A stretch of 64,000 nt of DNA from Coenobita brevimanus (GCA_032717465.1 CM064697.1:4888501-4952500), one strand, 5' to 3'; positions 10,356-21,168 are shown, numbered from the stretch's first letter. The notes: a model not told the origin generated them from the letters alone. Numbers and translations: made by a program.

Positions 10356-10391
<36 letters not shown>

Positions 10392-11091
10392 CTGTCTAAC
10401 TGTGTATCTCCCCATATATCGGTCTATATTAATAAAGCAGTTTCGGTTCGACTTGATACGATTATTGTTAAAAAAGATATGTTGTTTGTATATAACAAGG
10501 GTATGTTTTGTTCGTATCGAACTGTCTTGGCGGTGTGTACAGCATGTTTTGAAGGAGGTGGGGATTTTTTTTTTCTTTTTATTTGCCGGTACTAAAATAG
10601 TGTGGATTGTTAAGTTCCATTGTGTTTAAAGATAGCTTTTTGGGGGGAGTGGGGGGTGGGGGAGAGTGTTGTGATGTTCCTTCCATGTGGTGGTGGTGGT
10701 CCTTCATGGTGGTTGTGTTCGTGGAGGCGTGAAGGTGTTTGATCCCTGAGTGGCTGGCCAGGAGCGCTTCCGTCACAGTAGAGGGGGGAGGGGGTGATGG
10801 TGACAGTGGCATTCTTTTTCAGGTTGCTCATTTAGGACTGAAAAGATTGATAGTGATTGTTTTTGTAATGGTCATGTTATTAATGGTAAAATTATTAGTT
10901 CATTTCCGGTTGGTGTTAATTACTGTACTGCTTCTACTACTACCGGTATGTTATAATCTGATCAGTGTTTTCTTGTGTATTTTAGATGACAGGGTACAAA
11001 TTTTAGGACTGGCACCGTTGAGAAAAAATACTTAAGAGTTGACCTATCATTTTGAAATTTTGCATGTAGGTAGTAGAGGCCAAGACGGTCA
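9600..11091. other. Non-coding stretch with short repeats
   Basis: Holds a pyrimidine-rich patch (9895-9970), a (GT) run (10361-10388), a G-rich stretch (10640-10670) and GGT-rich sequence (10690-10705). The frame 10739-11035 has no domain and a hydrophobic low-complexity middle; I do not call it a gene. Confidence 0.5.
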
Positions 11092-11667
11092 CATCATTAC
11101 CTCCGCCAAGGAGGTCATGTTTTACCCCGCGTTTGTTTGTTTGCCCGTCTGTCTGTTAGCAGGATTACTCAAAAAGTTAAGAACGGATTTTGATTAAATT
11201 TTGTGGAAGGGTGGGCCATGGGCCAAGGAAGAAATTATTAAAATTGGGGCGGATTTGGATCCGGATCCATAGTATCCCGCACAATCTCCAAAATTTCTCT
11301 GTGAATTTCAATGAAATTTTGTGGAAAGGTGGGTCATTGACCAAGAAAGAACCGATTGGATTTTGGGGCCAATCCGGATCCGGATCCGCGATTACTAAAA
11401 GAGTTATGAACGGATTTTGATGAAATTTTGTGGAACGCTAGTCCATGGATCAAGGAAGCAATGATTAAATTTGGGGGAGAATCCGGATCCGGATCCGGAG
11501 TATCCCACACAATATCTCCAAAAGTTCTCTGTGAATTCAATAAAGTGTTGTGGAAAGGTGGGCCATGGACCAAGAAAGAATTGATTAAATATGGAGGTGG
11601 ATCTGGATCCAATATCCACGGATCCGGATCCATTTTAATAGCAATGGCGGAGGTACGCGCTCTCTGA
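11092..11667 (+). mobile_element. Short inverted-repeat element with GGATCC internal units, copy 1
   Basis: Bounded by CATCATTACCTCCGCC on the left and GGCGGAGGTACGCGCTCTC on the right; ACCTCCGCC and GGCGGAGGT form terminal inverted repeats. Between them lie four units of about 105-120 bp, each ending in GGATCCGGATCC-like sequence. They alternate as type A (GATTACTCAAAAAGTTA..., AACGGATTTTGAT) and type B (AGTATCCCACACAATCTCC, TCTCTGTGAATT), so the structure is A-B-A-B. Shared inside each unit is AAATTTTGTGGAA followed by GGGCCATGG-like sequence. No coding capacity. A single-unit relative is present at 22650-22850 on the other strand, with matching ends. I recognise this as a kind of dispersed repeat found in many animals but do not assign a superfamily. 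Confidence 0.75.
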
Positions 11668-11759
11668 ATGCTGTGAATGCTTTTTAGTTGTAGTCTGAAA
11701 AGCAGCGTCGAATCCCACGTTCCGACGTTCAGGGCGGACGAGTTTGCCTCATCACGTTG

Positions 11760-13430
11760 GGTTCAGTTAAAAATAGGACAAATAAGGGAAGAACTTGGTG
11801 AAGAACAAGTGGAATATAATACCGTACAAAGGAAGTGATGAAGAGAATTAAGAAATAATGCAAATACTTGCGTGCAAAGGCGATAGGGAAGGGGAATGAT
11901 GGCAGATAAATAAGACAGAAAATGGCGGTGTATGAAATGACTGAAAACCAGTGGAAATTACTTGAGAAACTAGGATGACGGGAGAGGAAGGAAAGTACCG
12001 GTAGTTGACGAAAGTAAAGGAAGGACGGAAGGAAGGAGAGTAGTAATGGAAGTGATTGAAGGAAGAACAGTAGGTATTGGAACCGAAGGAAGAAAGGAGT
12101 AGGTAATTGACGTGAAGCAAAGAAGGAAATTAGGTAATTGACGTGGAGCAAGGAAGAAGAATAGGGAATTGGTATGAAGGACGGAAGGAGAGTAGGTAAT
12201 CGGAGTGAAGGACGGAAGGAGAGTAGGTAATTGAAGTTAAGAAAGGAAGGAAGGAGACATATTAATGGAAGTGAAGGACGGAAGGATAGTAAATAACAAT
12301 GGAAGTGAAGGACGGAAGGATAGTAATAATTGAAGAGAAGGAAGGGCGAAGTTAGATAAGGACAAACGAAGGAAGAAGATAACGAAGACAACGAAGGAGA
12401 ATGGATAACGAAGTGAAGGAAGGGTGGGGAGTAGATAAAGGACGTGAAGGAAGGAAGGAGAGTAGATGATAGAAGTGAAAGAAGGAGAGACGTTTATGAA
12501 ATGGAGGAATGATGGAGTAGATAATGAGTGACGGAAGGAGAATGGATAGTGGAAGTGAAGGAATAAAAGTAGATAAAGCAGTGAAGGAAGAGTGGAGCGT
12601 AAATAATGGAAGTGAAGGAAGGAGAGTAGATAATGGCGGTGAAGGAAGGAGAGTAGATAATGGAAGTGAAGGAAGGAGAGTAGATAATGGAAGTGAAGGA
12701 AGGAGAGTAGATAATGGAAGTGAAGGAAGGAGAGTAGATAATGGCTGTGAAGGAAGGAGAGTAGATAATGGAAGTGAAGGAAGGAAAGTAGATAATGGAA
12801 GTGAAGGAAGGAGAGTAGATAATGGCGGTGAAGGAAGGAGAGTAGATAATGGAAGTGAAGGAAGGAGAGTAGATAATGGAAGTGAAGGAAGGAGAGTAGA
12901 TAATGGAAGTGAAAGAAGGAGAGTAGATAATGGAAGTGAAGGGAGGAGAGTAAATAATGGAAGTGAAGGAAGGAGAGTAGATAATGGAAGTGAAGGAAGG
13001 AGAGTGTATAGCGGACGTAAAGGAAGAGAATGTTCCGTATGGTAATGGACATGTGGGAGGGAAGGAGAGTGGAAGTGAAGGTGTGAAGGAGTTGGTAAGT
13101 GAAAGATTATAAAATAGTAGATAATGGACGTGAAGGAAGGAAAGTAGATGATGGACGTGAAGGAAGGAAGGAAGGAAAGTAGATGATGGACGTGAAGGAA
13201 GTTGGTAGTAAAAGTGAAGGATAAAAGGAGAGTAAAATGGACACGAAGGAATGAGGGAGAGAGGGATAGTTGATAATAGACATGAAGGAAGGAGGGTAGG
13301 TCATGGGTGTAGAGGAGGGAATGAAGGAGAGTAGATAATGATGGTTAAACAAGCAAGGGTCATAATGAAAATGAATGAAAGAAAGGAAGTGGTTAATGAA
13401 CATGAAGGATGGGAGGATTCATGTTGGACT
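11760..13430. repeat. Purine-rich block with degenerate minisatellite flanks
   Basis: Almost pure A/G on the + strand for 1.7 kb. Flanks (11960-12600 and 13040-13420) contain divergent relatives of the 27-bp core unit, for example GGAAGTGAAGGACGGAAGG and GAGAGTAGGTAATTGAAGT. Long open frames on both strands here (for instance 12237-13052 on the minus strand, Leu-His-Phe-His-Tyr repeats) are artefacts. Confidence 0.85.
12608..13012. repeat. 27-bp minisatellite, 15 units
   Basis: Fifteen consecutive units of 27 bp; each contains GGAAGTGAAGGAAGGAGAG followed by TAGATAAT. Variants at the AAG position are GCGG (units 2 and 9) and GCTG (unit 6), and there are single substitutions in units 7, 12 and 13. 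Because 27 is a multiple of three and the unit has no stop in one frame of each strand, the array encodes a nine-residue repeat (GSEGRRVDN forward; a Leu/His/Phe/Tyr repeat in reverse). No sign of a real gene around it. Confidence 0.95.
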
Positions 13431-13481
13431 GACCAGGAAGTAATTCTTACCTCTCCATTCTACACCTGTTGTTTGGCCGCC

Positions 13482-13482
13482 T

Positions 13483-13541
<59 letters not shown>
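13482..13541. repeat. (GT)n(GA)n microsatellite
   Basis: GT run 13482-13507 followed without a break by GA run to 13541. Confidence 0.95.
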
Positions 13542-13547
<6 letters not shown>

Positions 13548-13867
13548 GAGGGCGTTTTAATGTACATATATTGATTATAATCACCGACCTTTCTTTTTCT
13601 CCCTCATACTGTATTAAGTTTATTATTTCCAGTGTGTGTGTGACCGTGCCTAAAGTTCACAGAGAAGCAGTGTGAGAGAGAGAAAAAGTCACTGTCCGTA
13701 CAAATGGAGCTTGGAAATAGAAATCCAGAAATGGCATTATAGTCGTATCGAGAAGTAGCGGAATAATTACCAGGAAATGATAAGTGTTGGTTAGAGGTTA
13801 TTGGGAAATAGTTGCTGGAATGACCCGATTACCACCCTTCAAATACCATGAAACACTGAGAAAAAAG

Positions 13868-14009
13868 ATGGCGCTAAGTCTGTTTAAGCGGGAACGGAGC
13901 GGGAGTCTGTTCAAGAAGGAACATGTGAAGGAAAAGTGGAGTGTTTGGCTGATGTTCACGAGGCGCAGGAACAAGAGGAATAAGCGGAAGGAGGAGAAGG
14001 AGCCTTGCG
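13868..14009 (+). CDS. Candidate first coding exon, unknown basic protein
   Basis: The ATG at 13868 sits in AAAAAGATGG context. It opens 142 bases of coding-like sequence starting MALSLFKRERSGSLFKKE and ending in a lysine/arginine-rich stretch (RRRNKRNKRKEEKEPC), followed immediately by GTGAGT, a strong 5' splice donor, at 14010. Codons favour AAG, CTG and GTG, unlike the AT-rich surroundings, and the segment is not low-complexity. The frame is open upstream to 13784, so an in-frame upstream ATG or an internal-exon interpretation cannot be excluded. No domain was recognised; the basic tail could be a nuclear or membrane-proximal signal. The partner exon was not found: the next AG near 14420 gives an early stop when joined. 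Confidence 0.4.
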
Positions 14010-14848
14010 GTGAGTTGCAGTCAAGTCTTTATTTATAACCATTTGCAGTAGCCACGGATAACAATTTCATGTTCCCAGTAAGCGTAGACTGAACACCAGG
14101 GCATCACCTGTAAAGTTATTTTATTACAGTACGACCACAGATACCATAAGTGTTGTAGCTGTTTACCAAAAATCAGGATATTGTGGTAAGGATAACTAAA
14201 GAGATGAAACTACAAAAGAACAAAGAACGCTGTACTGTATATTCCCATATAAAAAATCTGCATCGGAAAATATTTCCGCTGTTGTGTTCAAGGTTGTGGT
14301 AATGCAGTTTGTTACAGTTCACCAATCACTTTATGTGGATGATTGGGTTGTTTTATCAGATGAAACTATTCCGTTCTGATATTAGTGTTTACCGTAACAA
14401 ATTTATGATGACGTCTCTCGCAGGTCATCCCGAATGAAAGGGAGTCCCGATGAACTGAACATTAACTTCCCTACCGGAAAATACAGTAAAATGTCATTAA
14501 TCAGTAACGCAGGAAAACCCTGTTTTTTGACTCATAAAGCAAGTACAGGCTTGCTTTATGAGTCGGAGTACGAGTCCATGACAGTACTCATAACTAGAAG
14601 CTCTCTTGCTCTTTGAATGGTCACACTACACAGTGGGTTGTATTGAGTCCAGATTGTATGGCTGCACAGTAAAAAGATTTATTGAAATTGTGCACATCAA
14701 AGGTGTTAAACATGTACGAGCGAACCAGGTTGTATTTTTGTCATTTTTCGGGTACATTTGGCTTTTTTCGGAAAAAGGCTGATACCACTGGAAGACGGTT
14801 TTCTTGACAAATAAAAATAACATATGCCATGCTTGACTCTCCCACCCC
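14010..14848. other. Non-coding stretch with one perfect hairpin
   Basis: No exon or known repeat. Holds the perfect hairpin at 14529-14564. Otherwise AT-rich, unique-looking sequence. Confidence 0.5.
14529..14564. repeat. Perfect 15-bp hairpin, 6-nt loop
   Basis: GACTCATAAAGCAAG (14529-14543), loop TACAGG, and the exact reverse complement CTTGCTTTATGAGTC (14550-14564). Function unknown; could be a fold-back repeat remnant or a small structured RNA. Confidence 0.9.
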
Positions 14849-14849
14849 T

Positions 14850-14869
14850 AAAAAAAAAAAAAAAAAAAA
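14850..14869. repeat. Poly(A) tract
   Basis: About 19 A residues after CTCCCACCCCTA; no retroelement 3' end was recognised upstream. Confidence 0.8.
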
Positions 14870-15052
14870 TGTGCGCTATGTTCTTGCTGAGCGGAAATGT
14901 TTCGCTCCCCCCCCCCCCGGCTATATTTGGCTTTTTTGGGGGAAAAGTCTGGTAGGCTACAACTGAAAGACAGGTTTCCTAACAGTTTCAGAATGGTATG
15001 GCATGCCACGATTGGTTCAGTAGCTGGGACGAAAAGCTTATAGTACTCTTTA

Positions 15053-15055
<3 letters not shown>

Positions 15056-15084
<29 letters not shown>

Positions 15085-15111
15085 CCATATGGGCGGGCAA
15101 GCAGGCTCGCG

Positions 15112-15172
<61 letters not shown>
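15056..15172. repeat. Poly(T) and (CA)n tracts
   Basis: T run at about 15056-15081 and a CA array at 15113-15172, separated by a short GC-rich stretch. Source of spurious open frames on both strands. Confidence 0.95.
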
Positions 15173-15174
<2 letters not shown>

Positions 15175-16640
15175 CGCCACATCATTGTTAACGGGAACGA
15201 GTGTGTGCTGATCACCGGGTGGTTAAACGGACTGGCCCATTTGAATATTTGAATAGGTACGGTTAACGACGGTAGGAAAGGCAAGGCGGCGGTTGCTGGC
15301 AGACAATAGGCGATTAGTTTTGTTGAAGTACCGTAATTGTGATTAAGGAATGAGGTAGCAATAGTACTAAGAGGGGCTTCTCCATTATTTGTCATTTTGC
15401 ATGTTTTTTTTTTTTTTTTTTTTTGCAACTGTTATGATTATTATTGATATATTTATTATTATTATGATGTCATTCATTTTTCTCATCCAGACGATGGGGA
15501 TGGCAGTAGTAACGCAGCTTTGTAATGTACACAGTGTAAAGTACTTTTTCCACTGCAGGTTGCGAGCGTAGCGTAAATTTTGTTATTCCTCTGTTTAGAA
15601 ATTCCATTTTTTATTCTATACTAAGTAATGGTCTTTCTCTCTTTTTTTTTTTTTTTTTCGCCGGCTTTGGCCGAGTGGGGGAAACATAGATATCATAGTC
15701 ATGGCATTACTGACAGACGGCTTTGAAAGTACCGGCAGGTCTTTTGTTTGGTTTCCTTAATCAGAGTTATCACTGTTATACAGAAAACCCGTCCAGCAGT
15801 ACACAGTCCAAGGCCAGTCAAAGGCTCACAGAGCAAGCCTTATCAAACATCTCATATTTCTGTTTGCTGATTTATAGTATGCAGGTTGGCGCCACTATTT
15901 GTGCAAACACTCGTAAAACCTGGTTGATAGCGTCTCGGTGTCGTTGGTAGGAAGTCAACCTTGGCGACGGATTTTACCGTATTGTTGCGTCGTCCGTTAG
16001 CGAGAGGCATGATCCCCGGAGTTGGGGCCTGGCTAAGCTAGGTTAGGGAGAGGCCATCAGGTGAACGAGGCAACCATGAAACACCGCCCTACCGAATGAA
16101 GGTTATTTTTTGCAATATACTTGTTAGTTAGTAGAATTAGTACTAGAATTACTAGTTGTACCAGTCGTATTTGTTATACACGGCCGCATTTTCAAAAAAT
16201 AGCTGAAAGATTGCATAAGTATACCGTAGTTCGGGAGCGGAGACAGGCATGCCAATCACGTTTTTTTTTTTTTTTAATCTTTTTAATGCTTAGAGAATTG
16301 TGTGGGAGAACCCCAACTTACACTCTCACCTTTTTATAAGAGAGCCTGTATTGTTGAAAAGTTACTGGTGATTGATGGGCTGGGGACATTTCACTGGAAT
16401 TTCAGCGGAGAGATATATATGGAAAATCCGATTGCCCCTCAATAATCAAATTTGCGGTTCAGATCTCCCCCCCCCTCCATCATCCTTGTGTCCCATAGTT
16501 CGCTGTTATGACCCCCATGTTGGCTTTTCAGTCCTGTCATAATTATGTTTCTGTCTGAACACCTTTATAGCTGGTTGCTGAAGGGTCAGGAGTGCTGTGC
16601 TATCCTGTTGTCATGCCTTTACCGAGTGACATAAGTCAGT
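15173..16640. other. Non-coding stretch with poly(T) tracts
   Basis: Poly(T) runs at 15404-15424, about 15641-15658 and 16261-16275. Otherwise AT-rich sequence with no recognisable exon, RNA gene or repeat family. Confidence 0.5.
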
Positions 16641-16653
16641 CTCTGTCTGTCTC

Positions 16654-16711
<58 letters not shown>
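16641..16711. repeat. (GTCT)n(CT)n microsatellite
   Basis: Interrupted CTGT/GTCT units grading into a pure CT run of about 32 bp. Confidence 0.95.
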
Positions 16712-16714
<3 letters not shown>

Positions 16715-16809
16715 GCATTCTCACCTGTCACCACAAACCCAAGACCGCTGTGTAACTTGCAACCATTACTGCTAGGCTTTTTGATTGCCATGTGTTATTA
16801 CCCGTCCCC

Positions 16810-17322
16810 TCCCCGGAGAGGCTTGAGGACGGGTATTGGTTTTACTTGGTCTGTCCGTTAACATTTTTACGCGAAAACTACTGGTGCGATTTTGATTAAA
16901 ATTACCGGGATGATGGGCTATGACCCTCTGATCACCTGATTAAAATTTTGGCCAAATTGGGCAAAGGCTTAGGCTGTAGGCCCAAAAAAATGTATTTTTT
17001 TTTTTTTCGCCATAACTCCTTTCAAATTCGTCATATCGACGTGAAACCAAAACCTAAATGTGCATCTTTCAAATCTGCGTCCTGTAACATGCCTCATTAC
17101 ATCTGGGGGGTCACTCCCCAGTTAACGGTAGGGGGGTCAGTGTCAAGTGGGTCGGGCCCAAAATTTAAAATGGGCACGAAATCGTCAATTTTCACCCGAT
17201 TTACTCGAAATTTGATATGTGACATCTTTGACTAGATACCATGTTGTCTTTATACGTCAGTACTAAAATGACTGCCCGGTACGGGTTTCCCGTGCCATGG
17301 CACCGCATCTTGTTTTTGTTTT
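16810..17322. repeat. Putative dispersed repeat, unclassified
   Basis: The segment begins with GGAGAGGCTTGAGGACGGG and ends near CCCGTGCCATGGCACCGCAT. It contains GTGCGATTTTGATTAAAATT, a phrase type similar to the repeated units at 11092-11667, and a perfect 12-bp palindrome GTGCCATGGCAC (17292-17303). Composition and phrase repetition (GATTAAAATT twice) suggest a non-coding interspersed repeat, but no second copy or target duplication is present in this window. Confidence 0.3.
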
Positions 17323-17342
17323 TGTTATTGTTTCAGGGATTC

Positions 17343-17369
17343 TGTGTGTGTGTGTGTGTGTGTGTGGGT

Positions 17370-17411
<42 letters not shown>
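17343..17411. repeat. (GT)n(GA)n microsatellite
   Basis: GT run 17343-17366, then GTGAGT, then GA run to 17411. Confidence 0.95.
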
Positions 17412-17413
<2 letters not shown>

Positions 17414-17447
17414 ATCTCCCTCGTAGTGAAGCGGTTAAGTGCAGTAT

Positions 17448-17702
17448 ACTTTAACCCCTTCCTTCTTAACCACAGTTATTGCACTCACGCTACTGCCAGA
17501 CGATTTGATTAACCCATTCAATCTGATGACGTATTTTGTATTCATGCTACTTTTAGACGAATTCATGTACCATTGAAGTCTTTAAACTTCAAATTGGTGT
17601 GACACAGCCTTATTTAACCCATATACTACAAGGGATCTCAAGTTAATAAAATAGAAGATAGCAAGACTAAATTTAAAAAAGCGTCATCGTACTGAGGGGG
17701 TT
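17448..17702 (+). mobile_element. TTAA-bounded MITE, copy A (two nested left ends)
   Basis: Left ends TTAACCCCTTCC (about 17449) and TTAACCCATTCAATCTGATG (17509) each lead to the family's internal AGACGA block (CCAGACGATTTGATT near 17497 and TTAGACGAATTC near 17555). The right end reads GCGTCATCGTACTGAGGGGG then TTAT, the reverse complement of a CCC...CAGTACGATGACG terminus with a decayed TTAA. The two left ends suggest a tandem or self-inserted pair. See 61116-61298 for the best preserved member. Confidence 0.55.
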
Positions 17703-17944
17703 ATGCAAGATCTTTCGCAGTGAATGGTTTGTTTGTGTATCGTATCCGGCCGACCTTAATCGTGAGTAAAAAAAAAAATATATATCCATTCAAGAGTTAG
17801 CGTCATTGGATTTTATTTTCCCGTATTGTTGCAGGTCCTTTGTCATACATGTTTTTGTTTTTGCTTTTTGTTTTTGTTTTCTTTCCTTCAAGGTCCATTT
17901 CCTTTTTCGTCCATCTCGTTTTACTTGAAATATTCACTACTATT

Positions 17945-17972
17945 TCTTCTTCTTCTTCTTCTTCTTCTTCTT
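17945..17972. repeat. (TTC)n microsatellite
   Basis: About nine TTC units. Confidence 0.95.
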
Positions 17973-18447
17973 ATGTATTATGTTTTGTAATTATCGTATA
18001 GTTTCCTCGAACCATTGCCTTTCTTTCCTTGGTATAGATTCATCCCTTCGCTCCTCATTCCCTCTGTCCTGTGTTATATCCCCCTTTACAAGCCTATTCT
18101 CTTATTCTTTTCTTTATTTCGGCTAATCTTTCCTCCATCCATCCACCATGAAAGCATCCTTCCTCCCATCGTTTCTTCCATCCATCTCGATATCAGTCTG
18201 TGTGTCAGTACATCCATTCATCCATTTTTCCCAGAGTCTTTCCTTGCCATTCTTTCATCCTTCCGTTTTCGTCTCTCCTTGCTCTTGCGTCCTTCCTCTG
18301 CCTTCTTTTTTTTACCCATCCTTCTTTCTTCCCTCTTCCTTCCTCCGTCCTCCTTCTTCGTTCCTTCCTTCCGTCCTTCCTTCTGTGCCACATCAGCCCC
18401 AGACACGTTTATACCACCACCACAACACTTCCCTTTGTGTGGTGGCC

Positions 18448-18449
<2 letters not shown>

Positions 18450-18483
<34 letters not shown>
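18450..18483. repeat. (GA)n microsatellite
   Basis: About 34 bp of GA inside a pyrimidine-rich block. Confidence 0.95.
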
Positions 18484-18486
<3 letters not shown>

Positions 18487-18686
18487 TTATCTCAAGTTAT
18501 CACAACCTTTTTTTTCGTTTTCTTTACATCATTCTTATTTTAATTCTGCCTCCTCCTGTCGCCTCCTCTCATCCAGTTCCACACTTCACCTTATATTTTG
18601 TTTCCATTTTTCTTCTCACGTGTCTTTTATTTTTTGTTTTCCGTGTGTCCCTGTTATAGTGCTTTTTCGTGTTTTCCTCCCTCACG

Positions 18687-18687
<1 letters not shown>

Positions 18688-18728
<41 letters not shown>
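18688..18728. repeat. (CT)n microsatellite
   Basis: About 40 bp of CT. Confidence 0.95.
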
Positions 18729-18731
<3 letters not shown>

Positions 18732-19077
18732 GTACGTCTATCTCTGTCGCTGTCTGTCTCTGTCTACACGTATCTGTTTCTTTTTATCTTTATGTCTGTC
18801 TGTCAGTATCCGTTGTTTATCTCGCTGAGCTTCTCTCCCCCCACCCCCTGCCCTCACCCCCTTCCCTCACCCTCTTCCCTTTTCCTCAGCACCACGGCCA
18901 GTGCATGTATTGCATCATGGACGAGTGTTGATACGTTAGTCACGCGTGTATTGCTACGCCTTTAATAAGTCACCCCTGTTTGTGGGGCTCGGGTATGGAG
19001 GAAGTGAGGCTAGTGGCAAGGAGAGAGGAAAGGACTGACTGAATAAAGGAAGGAGGATTGGAAGAAAGGGAGAAGGG

Positions 19078-19292
19078 CTGGGTGGGAGAGTGAATTAAAG
19101 TGGGAAGGGCTGGATGGGTGGGAGAGTGAATTAAAGTGGGAAGGGCTGGATAGGTGGGAGAGTGAATTAAAGTAGGAAGAGCTGAATGGGTGGGAGAGTG
19201 AATTAAAGTGGGAAGGGCTCGATAGGTGGGAGAGTGAATTAAAGTAGGAAGAGCTGGATGGGTGGGAGAGTGAATTAAAGTGGGAAGGGCTG
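19078..19292. repeat. 36-bp minisatellite, about six units
   Basis: Unit of 36 bp containing GGTGGGAGAGTGAATTAAAG followed by TGGGAAGGGCTGGATG. Variation alternates between GGGAAGGGCT and AGGAAGAGCT, and GGATGG and GGATAG, hinting at a two-unit higher-order period. Followed by a related, shorter motif (GGAAGTGAAGGAGAGAGGG) twice. Confidence 0.9.
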
Positions 19293-20390
19293 GATGGGAT
19301 AAGGGGAAGTGAAGGAGAGAGGGAAGGGCAGGATGGGATAAGAGGAAGTGAAGGAGAGAGGGAAGGGTTGAATGGGAGAATGAGAAGTGAATGAGAGGGA
19401 AGGGCTAAGCGGAGGAAGAGAGGTTGAGGAAGAAAAGGAATCAGTAAGGAAGGAAAGCGGAAAAAAGGAATGAATGAATTAGGAAGAAGAGAAGATTTAA
19501 GGATAGGAGGAAAGAATTAGAAATGCAAGGAAGGACGGCTGTAGGAGAGAAGTGAAGGAAAGCTGAAACAGGAGGGAGAAGGAAGCCATAAGCAAAGGAA
19601 TGAGAAAGGCAGGAAGGAAGGAGGATTGGAGGATAGAAGGAATGAATTAGGAGCAAGTAAACAAGGAAGTGGAAAAGAATAGGTGAAAGGCGGAAGGACG
19701 ATGACAAAAAAAGGAGGAAGAATTAAGTGAAAGGCGAAAGACTGTAAGATAGATGACAGGAATGACTGAAAGAAAAAGACAGGAAGTAAGGTGAAAGGAA
19801 TGAGTGAAAAGAAGTGTGATAGAAATGAAGGAAGAAAGATTGAAAAGTGGTAGGAATAAGTGAACGTAGGAATATTGAAGGAAAATTGATAGGAATGAGT
19901 GAAACAAGGAAGGGAGAAAGGTTGAAGATAAAGTAGAAAGGATAAAGATGGAAAGAAGTGAGGACGGTATGAGTGAAGGGGTAAAAATAAGATACAATGA
20001 AGAACGATGTGAATTGGAAAAAAAAGACGAAAGAGGAAAAGTAAGGAGTACAGAAAAAAAAAAGGAAGGAAAGGAAACAAGATTAAGACTGGTGTTAATG
20101 AATAAAAGTATAACCAAAAGAAGATTAAGATGAAGTAGTATAGAAGAAAGGCATAAGGGAGGAAAAAAGGGTGAATGAAAAGAATACAAACAGTAAGGAA
20201 GAAAATGAATGAGGAGAGTGGGGGTGGTGAAGGAAGGGAGGAAGGAAGAAGAAAATTAAGGAGGGAAGAAAGAGAGAAAACTAATTATCAAGGAAAACAC
20301 TTAGCAAGATTTAGTGTGGGAGTAAAGAAAAAAATAGTGAAGCAAGAAGAAAGGAGGAAGGAAGTAGTGTGGTGTTTCTTTATCTTATCG
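19293..20390. repeat. Purine-rich block
   Basis: About 1.1 kb of A/G-rich sequence with degenerate AGGAATGAGTGAAA and GAAGGAAAG phrases (a strongly decayed minisatellite). Open frames on both strands are compositional artefacts. Confidence 0.8.
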
Positions 20391-20632
20391 CGTGAACTAT
20401 TTCCTGTTATACAGTTTGAGATTATTATTTGTATTTGTCACATAGTGGTCTGTATTTTTATTTACGTTGTCAACCGATTTCTAAAACATCCGTTCATCTT
20501 CTGCTATAGTTTTCACCAAATGCAATTTCTTTTGAAGTGTTTTCCAGACTAGTAAATTTTGCAACCCGGAAATTAGGAATTAGCTGTGACACTGATCTCA
20601 TCATGTAAAGTGAATGTTTATGCGCGCACGCG

Positions 20633-20635
<3 letters not shown>

Positions 20636-20689
<54 letters not shown>
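20636..20689. repeat. (CA)n microsatellite
   Basis: About 52 bp of CA. Confidence 0.95.
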
Positions 20690-20690
<1 letters not shown>

Positions 20691-20775
20691 ACAGATTACA
20701 GGTCTAGCACAAGGAAAAAGGCCCCAAATCAGTAGTTATGCCGTAATGGTGGTTATGGTAGGGGAGACTGTAGAA

Positions 20776-21060
20776 GAGAGAGAGAGAGAGAGAGTGAATG
20801 TTAGGTTGAGAAATGGTTGGCGGGGGAGAGTTTACGAATGGTAGGAGAGAGATGAGAGATGTTGGAGGGAGGGAGTAAGAAGAAAAGGTTAACAAGGAAG
20901 TAGGGAGCGTAAGGGAGGAGAGGTGAGGCATGTTGAAGTAACAGAGTACTGAGAAAAGGAGGGGGCAGGGGTAGAGAGAGTTAAGGGAAGAAAGAGGGTA
21001 AGGTCTTGGAAAGGTGGAAGGAAAGAGGAGAGGAAGAAAGTGGAAGAAGCTGAGAGTGTG
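20776..21060. repeat. (GA)n and purine-rich stretch
   Basis: GA run 20776-20795 then A/G-rich sequence with GGGAGG phrases. Confidence 0.8.
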
Positions 21061-21090
21061 TTGTATGACTGATAAAGGGCGACCTTTGGG

Positions 21091-21093
<3 letters not shown>

Positions 21094-21147
<54 letters not shown>

Positions 21148-21168
21148 ACTCTCTCTCTCTCTCTCTCC
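21094..21168. repeat. (CA)n(CT)n microsatellite
   Basis: CA run 21094-21146 followed by CACT and a CT run to 21168. Confidence 0.95.

Larger units (their letters stand above)
18000..18900. repeat. Pyrimidine-rich block
   Basis: About 900 bp of mostly C/T on the + strand with CCATCC/CTTCC phrases, interrupted by a (GA)n array (18450-18483) and a (CT)n array (18688-18728). Several open frames over 100 residues here are Ser/Pro/Leu/Phe low complexity and not genes. Confidence 0.85.

Noticed and set aside
12237..13052. 271-residue minus-strand repeat protein
   Set aside because: Antisense reading of the 27-bp minisatellite; the forward strand is equally open.
16020..16045. TTAGG-like telomeric repeat
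   Set aside because: Only one or two imperfect units (CTAGGTTAGGGAG); no array.
19517..20189. 180-187-residue minus-strand frames
   Set aside because: Antisense of a purine-rich block, low complexity.
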